56,504 bases of DNA. It comes from Novacetimonas cocois (lineage in GTDB: Bacteria > Pseudomonadota > Alphaproteobacteria > Acetobacterales > Acetobacteraceae). Below the pieces are notes generated by a model. That model saw only the letters and a list, made by a program, of their open reading frames with translations, was not told where the DNA came from and did no database searches. Location of the stretch: NCBI RefSeq assembly GCF_003311635.1, contig NZ_QEXL01000007.1:85124-141627 (forward strand), given 5' to 3'. Of the stretch, positions 1-9,009 are shown one piece after another. Positions within the stretch are counted from its first letter, which is position 1. The number at the start of each line of letters is the position of its first letter. A program made the translations under genes and the position numbers.

Positions 1-1998
1 CTCGCTCAGCGGCAGGCGCGTCAGCCGCGACAGCGAGGAATAGCCCGTGCCGAAATCGTCCATCGACAGGCCGCAGCCCATGTTGCGGATGGAGTGAAGC
101 ACCTCGATCGTGTCGCTGCTGCTGTCCATCATGACGCTTTCGGTGATTTCCACCGTCAGCCGCTCCGGCGTCAGCTTGTACTGCTTGAGCAGGCCGGAAA
201 TGTACTGCGGCAGGGCGCGGTTGCGGAAATGCACCGCCGACAGGTTCACCGCCACGGTGGGGACATGCACGCCGTCATCGTCCCACGCGCGCATCTGGCG
301 GCAGGCCTCCTGCAGGGACCAGCGGCCGATGGCCTCGATCTGTCCGGTTTCCTCCGCCACCGCGATGAAGCGGGAGGGGAAGATGTTGCCCAGGTGCGGA
401 TGGTGCCAGCGCGACAGCGCCTCCACCCCGTACAGGCCGCCACTCGCCGCCTCGACCTGCGGCTGGTAATGCAGGTTGAGCATCCCCTTCGCCAGCGAAT
501 CGCGCAGTGCGGAGCCCAGCACCAGCCGGTCCTGCGCCACCTGGTTCTTGCCCTGCCCGGCAAAGCGATAGACCCTGCGCCCGTCCGCCTTGGCCTGCCG
601 CATGGCCGCGTCCGCGTTGCTGAGCAGGGATTCGCTGTCGGGCCCGTTGTCGGGGAAGCTGCTGATGCCCACGCTGCACGAGATGCTGAGGGTGTTTTCG
701 CCCACCTGCATCGGCTTGGCGATGGTGTTGATCAGCAGTTCGGCGAACTTGACCGCCTTGGCATGGGTGCAGTCGGGCACGATGACGATGTATTCGTCCC
801 CGCCCGAACGGCTGATGATATAGTCGTCCTGCACCAGTTCGCGGATGCGCTGCCCTATTTCCACCAGGAATTCATCGGCATAGACATGGCCCAGCGCGTC
901 GTTGATGTCGCGGAAGCGGTCGATGTCCACCATGAACAGGTAGAAGTGGTTGTCCCCCTCGCGCATGATCAGCGCGTCGATGATCTTGTGCAGCGAGGCG
1001 CGGTTGAGCAGCCCGGTCAGGGAGTCGAAGTTCGACAGCTGTGAAATGTGCTGCCGCGTCATGTTCTGTTCCACCGCCAGCGCGCAGAACGGGATGCAGG
1101 CCTCGACAATGCGTTCGGGCCATTCCTGCGGGGCGTTGGGGTCGCGCGAATACAGCGCGAACAGGCCCGAAATCTGGTTGTCGTGCGTGCGGATCGGGGC
1201 GGAGCGGCAGTGTTCCAGCCCCAGCGACATCGCGATCGACTGGTAATTGTGCCACAGCAGCTGGTTGCTGTAGGCGGGATCGCGCTTCAGCCGGTCCAGA
1301 TCCGCCGGCGACAGCTTCAGCCCGTCGATCGCGTTGAAATACCGCTTGGGCAGGCCGGGGGCGGACAGGATCTGCAGGCGGCTGTCGGCATCCACCAGGA
1401 TCAGGCAGCCGACGGAATTGGGGACGAAGCTGTCCACGCGGCGGCACAGCAGGTCGGCCACGTCCTGGATCAGCAGGTCGCTGGCAAGCGCCTGAAGCAC
1501 GTCGTTCTGGAGGATGAGGATCTTGCGCCTCTGGCTTTCCTCCGTCGCGTCCTTCATCACCGCGATATAATAAATCTTGTCCGTGCCCGGCAGCCGGACC
1601 TTGGAGATCGACAGTTCCCCGCAGACGTACTGTCCGTCGGCGCGGGTGAACTCCACCTCGCGCGAGGTGCCGACGATCTTGTTGATCCCGGTCCTGCGGT
1701 TATGGGCAATGAACCCGTCATGGTCCTTGCGGAATTCCATGGGGACAAGGCAGCTGACATTCTGCCCCACCACCTTGTCGCGGGGCAGGCCCCACATGCG
1801 TTCGGCAGCCGGGTTGAAGAAAACGACGCTGTTGTGCTCATCGATGATGACGATGGGGTCGATCGCCTGTTCCATGGCAGGCAACAGGATCTCGGCCTTG
1901 ATATTGGGCTGACTCACCACGTTCTCCAGATCGCCCGTGCGGGACGTCCCACACGTTTCAGGTTTCACATCATCTCGCACGGTCGGGGCGCGAAACAT
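1..1998 (-). CDS. PAS-GAF-GGDEF-EAL cyclic-di-GMP enzyme (3' end outside window)
   Basis: Sensor enzyme that makes and/or degrades cyclic di-GMP; in acetic acid bacteria such proteins tune cellulose synthesis. The first 666 residues are visible. In order: a PAS domain (about 40-150), a GAF-like region (about 170-310), a GGDEF domain whose signature reads GGDEY at 399-403, then an EAL domain with EAL at 526-528 and the DDFGTGYSSL motif near 640; the window edge cuts the rest. GGDEY is a conservative variant, so cyclase activity cannot be excluded. The ATG at 1998 is in frame with GTG codons at 1950 and 1920; the GTG at 1920 has a good GGAG ribosome site, so the true start may be shorter. Whether the protein is cyclase, phosphodiesterase or bifunctional is not decidable here. 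Confidence 0.85.
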   Translation of the reverse strand, partial: MFRAPTVRDDVKPETCGTSRTGDLENVVSQPNIKAEILLPAMEQAIDPIVIIDEHNSVVFFNPAAERMWGLPRDKVVGQNVSCLVPMEFRKDHDGFIAHNRRTGINKIVGTSREVEFTRADGQYVCGELSISKVRLPGTDKIYYIAVMKDATEESQRRKILILQNDVLQALASDLLIQDVADLLCRRVDSFVPNSVGCLILVDADSRLQILSAPGLPKRYFNAIDGLKLSPADLDRLKRDPAYSNQLLWHNYQSIAMSLGLEHCRSAPIRTHDNQISGLFALYSRDPNAPQEWPERIVEACIPFCALAVEQNMTRQHISQLSNFDSLTGLLNRASLHKIIDALIMREGDNHFYLFMVDIDRFRDINDALGHVYADEFLVEIGQRIRELVQDDYIISRSGGDEYIVIVPDCTHAKAVKFAELLINTIAKPMQVGENTLSISCSVGISSFPDNGPDSESLLSNADAAMRQAKADGRRVYRFAGQGKNQVAQDRLVLGSALRDSLAKGMLNLHYQPQVEAASGGLYGVEALSRWHHPHLGNIFPSRFIAVAEETGQIEAIGRWSLQEACRQMRAWDDDGVHVPTVAVNLSAVHFRNRALPQYISGLLKQYKLTPERLTVEITESVMMDSSSDTIEVLHSIRNMGCGLSMDDFGTGYSSLSRLTRLPLSE

Positions 1999-2129
1999 TC
2001 CGCGCCCCCTTCAGCCCACTTGACTGCCTTGTGGATCGACATTTCCCACCACGTGCGACACATGCACGGGGCCGTATCCTGCTTCCAAGGATATCCGCAA
2101 CCGGGATGACGGCCAATGATATGCCTCAA

Positions 2130-2146
2130 TGTTAACGATGTTTACA
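2130..2146. promoter_or_regulatory. Imperfect inverted repeat, possible operator
   Basis: TGTTAAC-GAT-GTTTACA is a 7-bp inverted repeat with one mismatch, in the AT-rich stretch between the PlsC stop and the c-di-GMP gene start. Both flanking genes read leftwards, so it could serve the c-di-GMP gene. The half-sites resemble LacI/GalR operators, but no such regulator is nearby. Confidence 0.25.
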
Positions 2147-2159
2147 ATATTGCCGCTGA

Positions 2160-3329
2160 CTATTTTTGTGGTACGCGGCATGCATCTGATGCATCAGGGG
2201 GGCCATCAAGGTCCTGCGGCAGCAGCCCTCCCAGCGGCCGGCAGGCATATTCGCACTCCGCCGCGTCCTGCTCCGCGTTCTGCCGCAATTCGGCCGCCCC
2301 CTGCGACACGGCGCGCCACGCGGCCTGCGCCAGCGCCTTGCGGCTGGGGAAATCATCGGGATCCAGCGCGGGATGCAGCATGACGCTGGCGCGCATGGAC
2401 CGCCATTTCACCAGCTGCCACACGTGCGGGCCCAGCTCCATGTCGCCATACCATGCGAAAACCGGGCGGCGGGCACGGTTGACGGGCAGGCCTTCCAGCC
2501 GGTCGTACACCACCGACACGGGCTGGATCAGCGGCGTCATGCCCGGCGGATGCTGGCGCATGGCCTGTGCCTCGGGCGTGTTTTCGCGCCCGCGCGGCAC
2601 GCGTGGCAGCTTTGCAATGGCGAAGAAGGCCGACATGAACGGCAGCACCCGCGACCCGTCGGACGACGTGCCCTCGGGGAAAAGGACAAGGTTGTCGCCG
2701 CCGATCAGCCGGTCCATCATCTCGTCACGTTCCCGCCCGGTCGTGCTGCGCTGGCGGCTGACGAAGATGGTGCGCCCGATGCGCGACACCAGCCCCATGA
2801 TGGGCCATTTCTCGATATCGCCCTTCGCCACGAAATTCGACGGCAGCACGGTGCCCAGCACCGGCACGTCGAGCCACGAGGAATGGTTGGAGACATAAAT
2901 CACCGGCCGTTCGCCGCGCGCCCGCGCCCGCGCGCCGCCGACCGAACCGGCCCTGCGCCCGATGACGCGGATTTTCATCGACAGCAGGAAGCACAGCCCG
3001 CCCCAGACAAAGCGCGTCCAGCGGATTTTCGCCGTGCCCGGCACCAGCAGCAGCACCGCCTCGAACCCGACCGACAGGGGCACCCACACCGTAATGGCCG
3101 CCAGCCGCCCGATCCCGCGCGCGGTACGCAGCCGTTCGCGCCACGGTCCCGACGGCAGCACCCGCAGCGCGGCGATATCGGCGATGTCGCGCGCCGTCAC
3201 GGGCGCGAGCGAGCGGCGCTGCCGCGTCACGCGCGGTTCGGACTGCTGCGGGGAAGGCTGCGACTTTGGGAGGGGGGAGGAGGTATCGCGACGTCGCAGG
3301 ATGCGGCGCTGAATGAAATCGGCAATCAT
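2160..3329 (-). CDS. plsC: 1-acyl-sn-glycerol-3-phosphate acyltransferase (PlsC family)
   Basis: Transfers an acyl chain to lysophosphatidic acid at the inner membrane, giving phosphatidic acid for phospholipid synthesis. The 389-residue protein has the HX4D catalytic motif (NHSSWLD, His149/Asp154) and the FPEGT substrate motif at 217-221. Hydrophobic segments at about 78-98 and 105-120 anchor it. The first 50 residues are basic and proline/serine-rich, longer than in minimal PlsC. ATG at 3329 is taken as start; its ribosome site (GGATAGGG) is modest. Several PlsC-like paralogues are common, so the symbol marks the family rather than proven orthology. Confidence 0.88.
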   Translation of the reverse strand: MIADFIQRRILRRRDTSSPLPKSQPSPQQSEPRVTRQRRSLAPVTARDIADIAALRVLPSGPWRERLRTARGIGRLAAITVWVPLSVGFEAVLLLVPGTAKIRWTRFVWGGLCFLLSMKIRVIGRRAGSVGGARARARGERPVIYVSNHSSWLDVPVLGTVLPSNFVAKGDIEKWPIMGLVSRIGRTIFVSRQRSTTGRERDEMMDRLIGGDNLVLFPEGTSSDGSRVLPFMSAFFAIAKLPRVPRGRENTPEAQAMRQHPPGMTPLIQPVSVVYDRLEGLPVNRARRPVFAWYGDMELGPHVWQLVKWRSMRASVMLHPALDPDDFPSRKALAQAAWRAVSQGAAELRQNAEQDAAECEYACRPLGGLLPQDLDGPPDASDACRVPQK

Positions 3330-3749
3330 GCCCTATCCATAGACCGGTGGGACAGACCGCGCCGACAGGCGTCGCGATCACGTGGCAGGACCGACACACG
3401 CTGTCAGATACCGCGTCGTGGGTGCGCGGTGGCCCTTCCCGGACGTAGCCGCCGCCTACGGGCGCGTCAAGTACGTGCCCCCGCCCGCGCATCACGGCCC
3501 GCGCCACATGCCGCGAACGTCCCGGCACATGAAAGGGAGGATGACACGTTACGTAACGATAAAGGTCCCCCGCATGCGGTTACATAAAATATTTTTTTGT
3601 CGCATCGTGCCCACGCGGCATTATCAGGTATGAAGGACACCATTTCGCGATCGACCGTCGCAGCCCGCACCCCTCGCCGCGACAGGCCCGGCATGCCACG
3701 GGGCCGCCTGTCTGCCTTCATTCCTTCCTTCTTCCCAGGAGTGCCCCTG
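3330..3749. other. Divergent intergenic region
   Basis: About 420 bases between the leftward PlsC gene and the rightward binding-protein gene. I see no convincing gene. It holds a perfect 12-bp palindrome (3547-3558) and a short AT-rich run near 3585-3600 that could form part of a promoter for the rightward gene. An open frame continues upstream of 3750, but it lacks a ribosome site and would place a signal peptide far inside the protein. Confidence 0.5.
3547..3558. promoter_or_regulatory. Perfect 12-bp palindrome CGTTACGTAACG
   Basis: Located between two divergent genes, about 190 bp upstream of the binding-protein start. The symmetry suggests a dimeric regulator site, but I cannot assign a regulator family. 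Confidence 0.3.
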
Positions 3750-5006
3750 ATGTCCGGATGGTCCGGTCACGGCCTGTTATCCGCCGCCACGGCTGTTCTG
3801 CTTGCCACGACACCCCTCGCCTGCCCTGCCGCCCATGCCCGCGATGACGTTCTGAACATCCTGACCAGCTGCGATCACGAGGATCCCGAACTGCTGCGCC
3901 CGTTCGAACGCGACAACGCGGTGCAGGTGCATTTCCGCGACATCGACACGGTGGATTCCGTCATGTCCATCATCCAGCAGGCCCAGCCGGGCGACTGGGA
4001 CCTGGTGGTCACAGATGAAACCGTCCTGATGCCCATGGCGCGCAGCGGCATGCTGACGCCGCTGAGCGCGTCGGATTTCCCCACCACGGGCATTCCCGCC
4101 GCCGTGGCGGACCCGCGGGCGGGGTCGTATGACAATGTCCTGTACGCCGTGCCGGAAAAATTCGGGTATTTCGCGCTGGCCTTCGATCAGGCGCGGGTGT
4201 CCGCGCAGGCGCTGTCCGACATCAACGAAATCTGGAAGCCGCAGTACCAGGGCCGCCTTGCGATCTATGATTCCTACCTGCCGGGCATTTCCTACGTCGC
4301 GCTGGCGCTGGGCAAGGACCCGTCGCAGCTTGATGAAACCGACCTGCCCGCCCTGCATGACAGGCTGGTGGCGCTGAAGGCGAATGCGTCGATCGTGGGC
4401 GACATGGCCACGACGCAGCAGGCGCTGGCCGACGGGCAGGTGGACATTGTCGTCGGCGGCGGCGCATGGACCACCGCGGGCATCGGCAATGACGGCATGG
4501 TGCAGAAGGGCGAACCTGCCCCCGCCACGCCACAGGACAGCGATGACGACGCGGATGACGGCCCCCCGCCGCCGCCCGGCGCGCATCCGCCCGCAACGCC
4601 CCCCGGCAATGCCGCCACGCCCGCAGCCACGCCTGCCGCGCCATCCGCCGCCCCCGCGCCCCAGCTTGCGGCGCATCCGACGCTGACCTACCTGATCCCG
4701 CGTCAGGGGGCGCTGCGCTGGCAGCAGGCGATCTCCATCCTCTCCGCCTCGCAGCGCAAGGACATGGCGCTGCGCTTTGCCAGATACCTGCGCACGCCAC
4801 AGGCACAGGCGCATCTGGCGACCTCGTCGTGTTACTGGGGCATGCCCGCGAACATGCAGACGCCGCTGTCGCCCGAAATCAGGGCCGCGCTGCACTGGGA
4901 TGAACAGCCTGCGCAGATCGCGGCGACGCGCCTGCTGCCGCAGCTTTCACCCGACATGCGCCAGAAGCTGAAGTCCCTGTGGGACAGCGTGATACAGGCC
5001 CCCTGA
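3750..5006 (+). CDS. Periplasmic extracellular solute-binding protein, PotD/PotF (polyamine) type
   Basis: Binding-protein fold of the spermidine/putrescine type, expected in the periplasm; 418 residues. The start at 3750 has AGGAG 9 bases upstream and begins a clean signal peptide ending near residue 30 (AAHA). Family features include the segment KFGYFALAF around 137-145, the QGRLAIYDS stretch around 167-175, and YLIPRQGALRW around 314-324. Between these, residues about 255-308 form an Asp/Pro/Ala-rich low-complexity insertion not expected in PotD. No permease or ATPase gene lies next to it, so it is an orphan binding protein. The ligand is inferred from family resemblance only. Confidence 0.8.
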   Translation: MSGWSGHGLLSAATAVLLATTPLACPAAHARDDVLNILTSCDHEDPELLRPFERDNAVQVHFRDIDTVDSVMSIIQQAQPGDWDLVVTDETVLMPMARSGMLTPLSASDFPTTGIPAAVADPRAGSYDNVLYAVPEKFGYFALAFDQARVSAQALSDINEIWKPQYQGRLAIYDSYLPGISYVALALGKDPSQLDETDLPALHDRLVALKANASIVGDMATTQQALADGQVDIVVGGGAWTTAGIGNDGMVQKGEPAPATPQDSDDDADDGPPPPPGAHPPATPPGNAATPAATPAAPSAAPAPQLAAHPTLTYLIPRQGALRWQQAISILSASQRKDMALRFARYLRTPQAQAHLATSSCYWGMPANMQTPLSPEIRAALHWDEQPAQIAATRLLPQLSPDMRQKLKSLWDSVIQAP

Positions 5007-5024
5007 ACAGCAGCCTGAATCCAC

Positions 5025-5105
5025 AAAGGTTTTTGGTGAAGCTTTTTGCAAAAAGCTTCGAAGAACGCCGCCTTCCCGAAAAAAGGCGACACCCGAAAAC
5101 CCTTT
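5025..5105 (+). repeat. Dispersed palindromic repeat, copy A
   Basis: Intergenic element of about 80 bp. Its outer arms (AAAGGTTTTTGGTG and CACCCGAAAACCTTT) are nearly complementary and enclose two hairpins: the perfect palindrome GAAGCTTTTTGCAAAAAGCTTC and a GCCGCC/GGCGAC arm with A/T loop. It lies between convergent genes and may act as a bidirectional terminator. Confidence 0.85.
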
Positions 5106-5151
5106 GCTGTTCTGAAACGGGCTTCCGCAACACCCGTCAGGGCACCGGGGA

Positions 5152-5775
5152 TCAGGGCGCGGGCTGCATGCCCTGAATGGCGGCCTTCGTGGCGCCCCCC
5201 TGTTCCGCGCGCCATCCCCGGATGGCGTCAAGGGTGCGGCGGACATGTTCATCGGGGGACAGGGCGCTGTAGGCAAAGATGATTCTGCCGTCCGGCGCGA
5301 TGACATAGGATGTGCGGCTGGCGTAATGGTTCACCGGCATGCGCGAATCATAGGACTGCGCGATCCTGCCCCCCGGATCGGACGCGACGGGGAATTTGCC
5401 GTGGCACTCGCTGACGGAAAAACGGTCCAGCGTGGCGATGTCGTCCATCGACACCCCGATCACGCTGGCGCCAAGCTGATGATAGCTGTCCATCGCCTCG
5501 GCAAAGTCATGGGCCTCTATGGTGCAGCCGCGCGTAAAGGCGGCGGGATAGAAATAGACCACCACCGGCCCCCTGCGCAGCGCATCGGCCAGGCGGAAGC
5601 TGAATTCCTTTCCCGCCAGGCTGGCCTGCGCCACGAACATCGGGGCGGTGCTGCCGATCGGCAGGGCGGCGCGCGCGCTGGACCACGCCACGACACCGGC
5701 AAAGGCCAGCACCCCCATCAGGGGCACGAATATGCCCATCCATGACCATCGTGGACGCCTGTAGAAATATTTCAT
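5152..5775 (-). CDS. Membrane-anchored peroxiredoxin (AhpC/TSA, BCP-like)
   Basis: Thiol peroxidase of the thioredoxin fold, probably facing the periplasm. The 207-residue protein starts with a single hydrophobic segment (about 14-36), an uncleaved anchor or signal peptide. The peroxidatic cysteine sits in FTRGCTIEAHDF (near residue 84), the peroxiredoxin T-x-x-C arrangement. A second cysteine (SECHGKF) lies near 124 and could be the resolving residue. The gene converges on the binding-protein gene across repeat A. Similar proteins are often annotated as BCP or generic redoxin; substrate is unknown. Confidence 0.82.
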   Translation of the reverse strand: MKYFYRRPRWSWMGIFVPLMGVLAFAGVVAWSSARAALPIGSTAPMFVAQASLAGKEFSFRLADALRRGPVVVYFYPAAFTRGCTIEAHDFAEAMDSYHQLGASVIGVSMDDIATLDRFSVSECHGKFPVASDPGGRIAQSYDSRMPVNHYASRTSYVIAPDGRIIFAYSALSPDEHVRRTLDAIRGWRAEQGGATKAAIQGMQPAP

Positions 5776-5892
5776 TCACTTCATCCCGTCATGTGTCGTG
5801 TCGTGGCGCGGCGCGGAACGCCATGTCCCGGCATGCCGCCTGCCGCTTGCGTATCATGGGCCGGCGCGTCGCCAGCGGGGCGCATCGCCATG

Positions 5893-7077
5893 TCATGAGG
5901 TCGACATCGGTCCCATGACCTGACAGGCCCGGCTGCCGAGGCGACGGCACGCCTGCAGCGCGGTGGCATGCGACAGGCCCGTCAGCCGCGCGCGATAGAC
6001 ATGGCTGCGGCCCGTCGTCACGGCCTCCACCTGTTCGCGCGCGCTGTGCAGGGCGGCGCTGCTGCGGGCATGCGCCAGTGCCTGCAACGCCTGTCCCCGC
6101 GATCCGTATGCCCCGACCTGCACCGCCCAGCTGGCTGTATCCATCACAATGACGGGATGCGCCCCGGCCGGCGACATCGGCATCTGCCCCGCCTTTTCAC
6201 GCGCGCTCCACGCCGCGCGGACGGCGGCACTTTCGGCCGAAGGGGCCTCGGCCACCTGCAGCGGCTGGTCCGCGCCGATCACCTGACGCCCGCGCCGCCC
6301 TGACGCAAGGGTGCGTCCCTGCGCCCGGGCCTGCGCGCGCGCCTGTGCCCGGGCCTCGATCATCAGGTCGGCCTGCGAGCGGTTGACGGGCGACACGCCG
6401 GCGATGCGCGGGCCGATGAAGGCCACGTATTCGCGCGTCTCCCGCGGGAGGGTGTGGCTGCGATCAAGGAAATCGTCCAGGCGCCCCGGCCCGCTGTTGT
6501 ACGCCGCAAGGAATCCGGGGGAGCCATAGATATCGTACATCTCCCGCAGGTAGGCGGTACCGGCGATGATGTTGTCATGCGGTTCGTACGCATCGGGACC
6601 AAGGTCGTAGCGGTTGCGCATTTCGTCATAGGTCGGCGGCATGAGCTGCATCAGCCCCATCGCGCCGGGCTGCGACGTCACGAACTGCCCGTTATGGAAA
6701 AGCTGGCCGCCCGACTCGCGCTGCATGACGGCGCGGATCCACAGTTCGGGCACGTCGAAACGCTTTCCCGCCTCGGTGATGTAAGGGCCCCACGGATCCT
6801 CCGGCGGGCCGGGCGGGGTATAGTTCTGGCGCGCGCGGGCGCGATAGCTGTCGGCTTCCTGCATCATCTGGGCTTCGGACATGTCGTGCGTCCGGGGCTG
6901 TCCGGCGCAGGCGGCAAGTGCGGCCGCAAGCCCCAGCGAAAGCCAGCGCGCGGCCGACCCGCGTCCCGCCCGCCCCCGTTCCGGGGAAGAATGCCATTTC
7001 CGCCAACGCGACCGGAAAGAACATGGCCATAAAGAACATAGCCAGACAGGAAGTTCCGCCAGAAGCGAAGATGACAT
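5893..7077 (-). CDS. Lipoprotein lytic transglycosylase (SLT domain) with C-terminal SPOR domain
   Basis: Cleaves peptidoglycan glycan strands in the periplasm. The lipobox LAAC (54-57) points to a lipoprotein, so the real start is probably downstream of ATG 7077, although no later ATG exists before the lipobox. The SLT fold follows, with catalytic Glu121 in MQRESGG, then GLMQLMPPT and the AAYNSGPG motif. The last ~75 residues (WAVQVGAYGSRGQALQAL onward) look like a SPOR domain, which binds denuded peptidoglycan at division sites; this suggests septal recruitment. An Ala/Arg/Gln-rich linker separates the domains. Confidence 0.85.
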   Translation of the reverse strand: MSSSLLAELPVWLCSLWPCSFRSRWRKWHSSPERGRAGRGSAARWLSLGLAAALAACAGQPRTHDMSEAQMMQEADSYRARARQNYTPPGPPEDPWGPYITEAGKRFDVPELWIRAVMQRESGGQLFHNGQFVTSQPGAMGLMQLMPPTYDEMRNRYDLGPDAYEPHDNIIAGTAYLREMYDIYGSPGFLAAYNSGPGRLDDFLDRSHTLPRETREYVAFIGPRIAGVSPVNRSQADLMIEARAQARAQARAQGRTLASGRRGRQVIGADQPLQVAEAPSAESAAVRAAWSAREKAGQMPMSPAGAHPVIVMDTASWAVQVGAYGSRGQALQALAHARSSAALHSAREQVEAVTTGRSHVYRARLTGLSHATALQACRRLGSRACQVMGPMSTS

Positions 7078-7221
7078 GGGCCGCTATGATCCTGTTGCGA
7101 TGGTCCGGACTGCCCGGACGCGGGCCACCATCGCGTCGAAATGGCGGTGGCGCGCACTGTACAACACGCGGCGCGACCGATGCAACGCCGTCAGTCCTGC
7201 CCTGCGCGTCATGGCGGCCCG

Positions 7222-8280
7222 CTACAGCAGCTTCATCAGCTTGAGCAGCAGCCACGTGATGACCATGAACAGGAAGCAGATGCACCCCGCCTCGATCGTG
7301 CCGGCGCGCCCTTCGGCCAGGAACATGCCGCCGGTATTCATGCCGAAAAACCCGGTGACGAAGGTGGCGGGCAGCATCAACGTCGTCACGATGGACACGG
7401 TGTACAGCCGGCGGTTGGTCTCTTCCGCCTGTCCCGACGCCAGTTCGTCCTGCAATGAGCGCGCGCGGTCCTGCAGCGCCAGAAGGTCATCCAGCGCGGC
7501 GTGGATCTGGCGCTGCGAACGGTCGCGCAGGTCGTCCTCCGCCCATTCGGGCAGTTCGAGGTCCTCGCTGCGGAACATGCGGTCCACGGGGGAGATGACG
7601 CGCCGCAGTTCCGTCGAACGCCGCCGCACCCGCCCGATCAGGCCGCTGATGCGCCCGAAATCGGTATGCTGGTCCAGCGTCAGCAGAAGGTCCTCCGCCC
7701 GGTCGAGGTGATCGTCCAGCAGCGCGATGTTGCGACGGACCGTATCGGCGAATTCCAGCAGTGTGCGGTCCACCACCTCCGCCGGAGAGGCAAACGGCTC
7801 CCCCCGCTGCATATAGCGGTAGATCAGGCCAAGGGCGGGCACCGGCTGGCGGCGCGTGGTGATCAGCAGGTCCGGCAGCACCGCGAAACGCCATGCCGAA
7901 AGGTTCTTGTCATCCTCCGACATGCTGTCGTCGAAACCGGGCAGCGCGCCATAGACGATGTCGCCCTCCACCTCCAGCCGGGTGCCACGGTCGATATTGC
8001 CCAGCGCGGCGCGCGCCTCCTCCGGCAGGCAGGCAATCGCCTGCACCCGCGCGCGCGTGGCGGTATGGACGATATCGTAATGCAGCCAGACCCATGCATC
8101 GGGTTCATCGGGCGGCGCCCCCGCCAGCGCGCGGGCGATCTGTTCGGCATCCAGCTTTTCCGGCCTGTGGCCCGGGCGGCACGCGATGGCCCAGACCAGT
8201 CCGTCGGCCTCCGGCGGGAGGGAGGGCGCGGGGCCGGGTTGCGTCGGGGCGTTCGGGACAGGGGAAAGCATGTCGGACAT
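7222..8280 (-). CDS. zntB: CorA/ZntB-family divalent metal transporter
   Basis: Inner-membrane pentameric channel/transporter for divalent cations, with a large cytoplasmic N-terminal domain and two C-terminal membrane helices. In this 352-residue protein the family GMN motif (GFFGMNTGG, near 311-319) lies between the helices. The variable N-terminal start is resolved in favour of ATG 8280 (protein begins MSDML); upstream in-frame codons would only add a Gly/Pro-rich leader. The glycine-rich residues after GMN and the acidic N-terminal domain resemble ZntB (zinc) more than CorA (magnesium), but the ion is not proven. Confidence 0.82.
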   Translation of the reverse strand: MSDMLSPVPNAPTQPGPAPSLPPEADGLVWAIACRPGHRPEKLDAEQIARALAGAPPDEPDAWVWLHYDIVHTATRARVQAIACLPEEARAALGNIDRGTRLEVEGDIVYGALPGFDDSMSEDDKNLSAWRFAVLPDLLITTRRQPVPALGLIYRYMQRGEPFASPAEVVDRTLLEFADTVRRNIALLDDHLDRAEDLLLTLDQHTDFGRISGLIGRVRRRSTELRRVISPVDRMFRSEDLELPEWAEDDLRDRSQRQIHAALDDLLALQDRARSLQDELASGQAEETNRRLYTVSIVTTLMLPATFVTGFFGMNTGGMFLAEGRAGTIEAGCICFLFMVITWLLLKLMKLL

Positions 8281-8513
8281 GGGCGGGGTATCCGGAAAGC
8301 CTCGGGCAGTCGTGCCCCCATCTTGCACGATGGCCGGGGTGGCGCAACCGCGCCCCGGCGACACCGGCCCATCACGCAAGGCGCGCGCCGGGGCGTGGCG
8401 CACGGGCGGGCGGGGACACGGAAAACGGGTGGGTACATAAAACGGGGGCGGAACCCGGCGGGCCAGTGATGGCCGCCCGGTCCCGCCCCATCAGGTCCGC
8501 TCAACCGTGAAGG

Positions 8514-8930
8514 TTACTTCATCAGGTCGGGCGAAACCTTGCCACCATTCTCGGCCAGCTTCTTCATCACCTGGCCCTGCAGCCAGATGTTCATCGCGGC
8601 GGAGTCATTGGTGTCGCCGCTGTAATGCAGTTCCGCCGCCAGTTCCTTGCGCGCGGAAAGCGAGCTGTCGAGGCCCAGCAGCTTGAGCAGGTCGACGATG
8701 GACGTCTGCCAGTTCAGCTTTTCCGGGTTCTTCGCGGCCATGGCACTCAGCACCGCGTCAACATCGACGGGCTGCGGCGGCGGGGCGGCAGGCGCGGCCG
8801 GAGCCGGGGCGGCAGCAGCCGGGGCAGGTGCCGCGGCGGGCTTGGCGGCGGCGGCAGGCGCGGCCGGGGTTGCGGCCTTCGCCTCGGAAGAGCCGAAAAT
8901 CCTGGACAGGATGGAGCCAAAAATGCTCAT
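8514..8930 (-). CDS. DUF3597 domain protein
   Basis: 138-residue soluble protein. The N-terminus MSIFGSILSRIFG is followed by a long Ala/Pro-rich linker (about 18-52) and a compact helical C-terminal domain (VDVDAVLSAMAAKNPEKLNW onward), the pattern of the DUF3597 family found widely in Proteobacteria. Function is unknown. It is transcribed alone, downstream of ahcY on the same strand and separated from it by a strong GC hairpin. Confidence 0.85.
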   Translation of the reverse strand: MSIFGSILSRIFGSSEAKAATPAAPAAAAKPAAAPAPAAAAPAPAAPAAPPPQPVDVDAVLSAMAAKNPEKLNWQTSIVDLLKLLGLDSSLSARKELAAELHYSGDTNDSAAMNIWLQGQVMKKLAENGGKVSPDLMK

Positions 8931-8955
8931 GCAATCGTTCCTTGTTTCCTAAGGC

Positions 8956-8977
8956 GTCCCGGCCGGAAGGCCGGGAC
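8956..8977. terminator. GC-rich hairpin after ahcY
   Basis: GTCCCGGCC-GGAA-GGCCGGGAC is a perfect 9-bp stem with a 4-base loop, between the ahcY stop and the DUF3597 start. There is no clean U-run, so it may be a weak terminator or an RNA-stabilising hairpin. Confidence 0.5.
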
Positions 8978-9009
8978 TCTCGGATCCGTGATAACAGACG
9001 CGACGCGTC

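Noticed and set aside
94-1044. Plus-strand frames at the left edge
   Set aside because: The minus strand encodes recognisable GGDEF and EAL motifs; the plus-strand translation is His/Arg-rich with no family pattern.
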